64,000 nt of DNA from Congeria kusceri (taxonomy: Eukaryota; Mollusca; Bivalvia; Myida; Dreissenidae), in NCBI GenBank assembly GCA_027627225.1, contig CM051028.1, forward strand, positions 23,742,364 to 23,806,363, written 5' to 3'. The notes under the pieces were generated by a model that did no database searches, was not told the DNA's origin, and saw only the letters and a program-made list of their open reading frames with translations. Each line of letters begins with the position of its first letter. Within the stretch, counting starts at the first letter, position 1. The position numbers and the translations under genes are program-made. Positions 58,566 through 64,000 of this stretch are shown piece after piece.

Positions 58566-59430
58566 AATTTCTAAGCACTTATAAGTGTTACAAGTCATTA
58601 TACTAATGCAAGTAAAATACAAGCTTCTCTTTTCCTTGGTCATGGTAAACTTGTTTTGTCGTGCCAAATAACTTAAAGGGACATATTCGCAGATTAGTCA
58701 ACTGACAGTTTGCAACGTTTCTGTCACAAATTTAAAACAATAACAAAAGAAAAGTATATATTTTAAAGCGAAATATATTGACAATTTTGTGTCGTTAATG
58801 ATATAAGCAGAATATTTAAGGCTTTTTTTTTAGCTTATTTTATATTTGTTTGTTCGTTGGAATGTTTGAAAACACTTGTATTACTTTCATAGCGTTACAA
58901 AATTAAACCGTTTGTTTGCTTTTATGTTTTCCGTCATATAATAGTTGAATTTCTAACTCTTTAGGTTTTTGCAATTAAGACGTTTTTAAGAATTTTGAAA
59001 AACAAGACAAAATACTGTGAACACGTCGCTTTAAGTTTCATATTTCATTCCACGGAAAAGGGAAGATAATGCAAAGTATTGTACTGTACAACTGCGATGG
59101 GTACGTAATTAAACCGTTGTACATTCTATGGTAAGTTAGTTTTCAAACTTATATAGTTCTGACAAGGAATGCAGATAAAATAAAGTAATAGCTGCAATTC
59201 AATTAACAATTTAAAGCCGAGATATAGTACGTTATGTTGATATATTAGCACCAGACTCCGTGAACGTGTCGTTTTTGGTACCATAATTATAAAATAGTAG
59301 TATTAAAACAGTGTTTATCGACGTATATTAACACTGATTTTGAGTTTTGATGCGTATGTCTTAAACCATCTGAGCCCAGTTACTAAAATTATGATGTTTA
59401 TAACCATTTAAATTTAGATGTTAAAGGGAT
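58566..59430 (-). promoter_or_regulatory. CCP gene upstream region, copy C
   Basis: Matches 13180-14110 block by block (AAGTAAAATACAAGCTTC, TTAAAGGGACATATTCGCAG, TTTAAGTTTCATATTTCATT, GAGTTTTGATGCGTATGTCT). This shows copy C kept the ancestral 5' flank that copy B lost. Confidence 0.5.
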
Positions 59431-60855
59431 TTTTTCAGAGATTTTTTTTTAAATATGCCATTAAATGTCTAACTAGGAACAACTAAAGCATCCGAACTAA
59501 AAACCTAAATTATTACAACAATAAAAGCATTAAAAAATGTTGTGCCGCCACTGGGTATACACTAATTGAACCCTGATTTAAATAGATCAAGCAGACAAAT
59601 ATTGCAGCCAAATGTAAGCAAAAGTAATGTGTCGCTGTATGCGCTTATATGTGAGTTTATTGTGTTGGAAGAATCTGTGCCGTTTGATTTAAATAGTGTT
59701 ACTGTGGATGAATGTTCCTGCCACAAAACTGTTTGCATGTATTGTGTTTATGTATTTGCATGTGTTTTACGGACTGTTACTAAAATATTTTTCCTTGCTT
59801 TACCTTATAATATGTTTGTGTGTGTTTATTCACCTAAATGAATATGAGTAAGAAATTAAATAATTTATGTTTGTCTGAATGTAATGAAAGAAAACATAAA
59901 CCTTATATAACACGGATTTGCTTTAAAGGGCAGTCTGATTTTTATATGACCTAATTGTGTTTTACCAAATAATGGATTATTTCTGACAAATCATTATTAT
60001 CCAACATTGTTTCGTTTGTTTACAGACGTACAATGTTAACACGAACCGAGAATCAGGCTACAAACCGACATTGAAAGTCAAGTGTTCGTACGAGCACAAT
60101 AAAAACGTATCTAGATTACACATAATACCTTGCGCGAAGTTCCACAAGTCAATAGCGAAGTAGATACATCGACAATCCTTTCTGCGCCATTCCATTGCGT
60201 ATTCCATTTTGTTGATTATTTTAAGTACATGGCCAAACGTTCGGAATGTGAAAATATGCCGAAAATAATTGTACTTTTAAACATGCAGCAAAACTTAGCA
60301 AAATTAATATCTTGCAAAAGCAGATACGAAATGGACCGTTTCAATAATAATTGCATTCATTTGAACACAATTTTGAATAATATTTATTCTTCACATTTGC
60401 ATATACTAGTACATGTACTTTTATTTCAACGGACTATTTGTTTCAATTTGCGGTTTTGAAAGTAGCTTAGGGCAGATGACTCTCAATATTTGGTACATTT
60501 AGTTGTTCTGTGAATATTAAATGGCCTTTAACAGGCCTGATCTGCTGGAAATATTCTGGGATACCGACGTTTGTCCAAATTCCCTTCGTATAATAAAATT
60601 TTCAGTACTCAACCGCTTATGAATTTTAAAAGAATCATTCGATTTTACTCTTGATTCATAATATTCAAAACTGCAGACATTTTTTGTTTAGACAACATCT
60701 CAGTAATATTTTTCGAATTTGCACCGTTTATTTAAAATTGGTAATGCTATTAACATTTGAAAATACAGAATTTTGCTAGTGTTATACTAAAGAAAACGAA
60801 TTCGTTGCCTTCAGTGCTTTGATTGAGGAAGTACATTTCATAATGTTGCGTTTTC
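59431..60855. other. No gene seen
   Basis: Two open frames (59566-59841 and 60130-60459, plus) have no domain, signal or splice context that I recognise. Confidence 0.5.
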
Positions 60856-61020
60856 CTATAGTTTCAGTTTTTGTTTCGGTTTAGTCCGCTGTATAGCGTG
60901 TGCGCTGTGCGTGTTTGTGTGTGTTTGCCATTCATGGACAGGACTTTGACCGGCCCACCATGAATGCTTCCCGAATATGGCTCCTAACAGCGTCCTGACA
61001 GCTCTACGAAACAAATTATA
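60856..61020. other. GC-richer spacer before the 11-bp array
   Basis: CCGGCCCACCATGAATGCTT and neighbours stand out against AT-rich flanks. A minus-strand frame crosses it and the array, but with no known domain. Confidence 0.35.
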
Positions 61021-61089
61021 AAACAAGTAGTAAATGTCGGGATGCAGTTGGGACACTGTCAGATCGCATTCGGTAGAACCGGGAATCTG

Positions 61090-61225
61090 TCGGGACTTTG
61101 TCGAGACGCTGTCGAGACGCTGTCGAGACTCTGTCGGGACTTTGCAGAGACGCTGTCGAGACGCTGTCGAGACGCTGTCGAGACCCTGTTGGGACTTTGC
61201 AGAGACGCTGTCGGGACGCTGCCAG
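61090..61225. repeat. Minisatellite, 11-bp unit
   Basis: About 12 copies of GAGACGCTGTC with GGGACTTTGTC and GAGACTCTGTC variants. The array is open in several frames on both strands (SRQRLDSVST-type on minus); this is a by-product of the repeat. Confidence 0.9.
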
Positions 61226-61349
61226 GATATGTTCGATATTTTGATCAAGAAATGAATTTAGAGCCCCGAATCTCAGAATATTGTCCCGAATTTTGACAGA
61301 TTTGATTCGGGACGCTGTCGGCTAAAGAACGGCATGAACAATCGGGAAG

Positions 61350-61440
61350 CGTCGATGGTTAATGCGTTGCCAATAGCCATTTGTTCTTAAGACTGCGACG
61401 TCGTGAGTTCGATTCCCGCTTTTTTATTTTATTTTAATAT
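61350..61440 (+). mobile_element. tRNA-like SINE head, copy 3 (different tail)
   Basis: GATGGTTAATGCGTTGCC resembles a tRNA D-arm/A-box region. The B-box GAGTTCGATTCC lies at 61405-61416, followed by a T-rich tail. It lacks the AATGACAT tail of the SINEs at 27140 and 39584. No paired acceptor arm, so not a functional tRNA. Confidence 0.5.
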
Positions 61441-62506
61441 TTCAATATTCAGTTTTATCAAAAATCGCATTATATTGTAAATAATTAATACTGTATTTAT
61501 TGTGTACGTCTTTGTAAAGTTTGTATAGATCATCTCTATACCACAATGACATGAAATTTGCTAAAGGAAATCACTTTTTCGTAGACATAGCCCTTTTAAG
61601 AACAGAACCCAACATATTTTGTGCATATAATGATCGTGTAAGAATACATACAAACATATATCAATATTCTAGACTAACACACAACGTTTGTTTAAAAGAA
61701 TGTAAAAAAACGCATAAAAACATATGTATGGCTTTGATATAGTTGTAGATTTATATAATAAAAAATAATATTTTGTTTGTAACAGTGAACACACATCACA
61801 CAAATAAACAATATTACCGGCAACGGTACAATAATATAGACAGTGTTTTCATAAAATTGTTTCGTCAAATTGAAAATGTAAACAATAAACTGGAATTTAA
61901 ATTAGTCAAACACTATTTATTTTAAGGAAATGTGTTTCAGTTGTTCTACCATAGTGCATAATCATCATGATTTACGGTGAATTTACGCATGATTTGCTGT
62001 GTTTTAACGTTACAACAGTGAGTTGAAGACTTTGAATAGCCATAGTAAATACGGTATTAGTAAAAAGAAATGTTTTTCTACCAAGTTTTGGTGTATTATT
62101 ATTATATTAGTAAAATATACAAAAATAAACATATTCGTATTGTTCCATTTTTTTGTAGTTTTAAGAAAATCGGGTCGGCGGATTCGAGAAACTTTACAAA
62201 CTTTGGCCTTATCGCAAGTTCCAAAATCAACATTTTCGTTCAATCTTGATAAATATAGTTATCTGGTAATGTAGTTGATCGTCATACAAGTTTAAAAATT
62301 TTGTGTTACATAAAATCTCTAGGCCTCAGATATCAAAGCTTGCAATAAAGCTACACGTTTTAATTGTGTAATTGTGTATTATGGTATATTTGCTCGCTAG
62401 TAGCACGCTTTTCCGGAGACAATTGTATATATACGCCCTCCGCCGATTCATTGCTGAAAAAAAAAAAAATTATATAGTATATCAATTAAGATATTAAAAT
62501 CAAAAT
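61441..62506. other. No gene seen
   Basis: AT-rich spacer. Short frames only. Confidence 0.5.
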
Positions 62507-62750
62507 GGACCCGTACTCACAAACATTCTGAGTCTAATTTCACACTCAGACTCAAGAAACGAATCAAAAACGCGTATCGACCATTATGCTAATCGCATAA
62601 CAATCCCTTTCACCCTAAAGTGTACTACACAAACATCAAGTTATCTAAATGAAAAATATTTTTCTACCTGGAGATATCTGATATTTTAAGCTACTGAAAT
62701 TTGAGTCTGAGTCTCGATTTCAGTCTCTAAATGTTCGTGAATATGGACCA
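62507..62750. mobile_element. MITE, family M3 (GGACCCGTACTCAC ends)
   Basis: The left end GGACCCGTACTCACAAACAT, then CTGAGTCTAA and ACTCAGACTC, is mirrored at the right by TTTGAGTCTGAGTCTCGATT...AAATGTTCGTGAATATGGACC. About 245 bp, no coding. Same general style as the M2 element at 10769. Confidence 0.75.
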
Positions 62751-64000
62751 GTTGTAAATCGTTATACCTGTGCCATAGCTCACAGACAACCTCCGCATAA
62801 TAAGCTGCGTCCGTATAGCAAAACCAATTTATTTATTAGTAGCATGTGAACGAAATGTAAGTATCATCTTTCCATAAAAACTTTTTAAATTATCCAAATG
62901 TGTGATTTTGGAGACATACGTGTATGAGTTTTCATCCCAAAAATGCCATATTGATAGAAACAGACGGCCATTATTAGTACGACGTCACTGAATATAGTTT
63001 AGCAAATTTTGGAAAATTTAATATATAAGATATTTCAATATACTTTTAAAAATATATGTTAATCTGCCTATTATCATTAATTTCGCAGCAGTAAGAGAAC
63101 TTGAAAGAACAGTTTTTTGCAGATGTCTCTCGATTTCAAAACAACATCCATTAGTTACGAAACCGGTATTCGATATGGAAACGAAAAAAAAGCTTGAGAA
63201 TATTTTTTAACACGGGTAAGTACGGGATCATGTTTCAGTGGTTGCAATGCATTGAAAATGTTTTAATGCGTAAATAGACCATTGAAAGAACATACAATGC
63301 AAATCAAACCTTACAGAATCATACGAGTATTGGGTTCATTTCAATACTAACGCACAAAACTGGATAGTTAAGTGTTAAGCTATAACTCTTCGCGTTGCAA
63401 ACTTGCAATTTCCGATTTTTACCTTTGACCTGTTTACCGGTACATGGAAAATAACCTGTTAATAATATCGTTTCTAAACAGAATGATCATAAAGCTAAAT
63501 TCATTAAGCTAAATTTGGTAAGGAATATGTGTAATTTTAAGTAAGTTTGACTTAGCCAATACTCCCAATATTACCGCAGCAAATATGTCCAGTTTCTTTT
63601 TGGAATTAGTATATTATTGGCTGTAAGCCGTGCTCGTAAGTAGGTATGTTTACACACCTTTGTTGTGGGTTGAATCGACGACCTGTAAAATAGTATGTTT
63701 AACAAATATTATGAAACTAGTTTATAAATGCGAAGCTAACAATTGACGTTTTGTAAATTTATGATTAATACATACATGTAACAGAGAGTAACGAAACTAT
63801 AAATATGTTAGTAATAACCTAGCGTCTCGATTTTTATTTGTAAACTAATATCCGCTTGTGATTGGATATGTAACTAATGCAAGTGTATTTTATTGTTACA
63901 AAAGAGCATATACGCGACATTGGCTTAGTTCAATTTCATTGCTTTCTATTACCTCTTGAAATAATATGTCAGTATATAGTTTATAAACTAAATATAAGAA
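62751..64000. other. No gene seen
   Basis: AT-rich to the window end. No long frame or repeat recognised. Confidence 0.5.

Noticed and set aside
60130..60459. 109-codon plus-strand gene
   Set aside because: No recognisable domain, signal peptide or splice sites, and composition like the surrounding AT-rich DNA.
61034..61296. Overlapping frames on both strands at 61 kb as a gene
   Set aside because: The frames owe their length to the 11-bp minisatellite. No domain.

Overview
The window looks like AT-rich nuclear DNA from an animal, most likely a heterodont bivalve mollusc. The evidence is split exons with GT/AG borders and matching phase, LINE fragments, tRNA-headed SINEs, many terminal-inverted-repeat MITEs and pearl/Helentron-like tandem-core repeats. 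The most repeated MITE (four copies) closely resembles one I associate from memory with Dreissena mussels; that assignment is unchecked. There is no operon, bacterial gene, CRISPR or virus. Most of the 64 kb is intron, intergenic DNA and mobile-element debris, and few open frames longer than 60 codons are real.

Region 1-14.1 kb (minus strand): a complement-control-protein (CCP/sushi) gene cluster. Five CCP exons (1317-1502, 3561-3737, 6525-6698, 9442-9618, 11254-11427) and two signal-peptide exons (8974-9061, 13090-13165) belong to two tandem copies of one gene unit. Every CCP exon is a multiple of three and phase 1-1, so they can be spliced together in any order. The inner signal exon carries a stop codon and has lost the upstream region kept by its paralogues. 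The array may therefore now be one fused gene: signal, CCP1, CCP2, CCP1', CCP2', CCP3.

Region 14.1-31 kb: nested degenerate duplications (15.5-20.8 kb) with a CCAGTTGG-type motif array, two MITEs, a LINE tail (24.2-25.0 kb), a 21-bp minisatellite (27.58-28.68 kb) that is open in several frames on both strands, and a repeat ending in inverted motifs (29.4-30.8 kb).

Region 31-47 kb: a decayed HECT-type ubiquitin-ligase-like gene (31.8-32.85 kb, minus), pearl-like tandem-core elements (33.0-36.2 kb), a SINE, several coding-like relics, and a 2.5-kb inverted-repeat transposon with an AGTA target duplication (44.52-47.03 kb) holding what may be a pogo/Tigger-like transposase relic.

Region 48-59.4 kb: a broken carboxylesterase gene (plus strand). 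Its 5' part is at 52.27-52.60 kb. A 2.9-kb inverted-repeat element interrupts the coding sequence, and the catalytic-serine part follows at 55.5-56.2 kb. A second relic of an esterase promoter and signal region lies at 48.5-48.75 kb. A 5'-truncated L1/Tx1-type LINE with a 10-bp target duplication lies between them. The esterase stops where a 2.4-kb copy of the CCP gene's first intron and signal exon begins (56.2-58.6 kb), followed by about 0.9 kb of the CCP upstream region. Region 59.4-64 kb holds an 11-bp minisatellite, a SINE and a MITE, and otherwise nothing I recognise.
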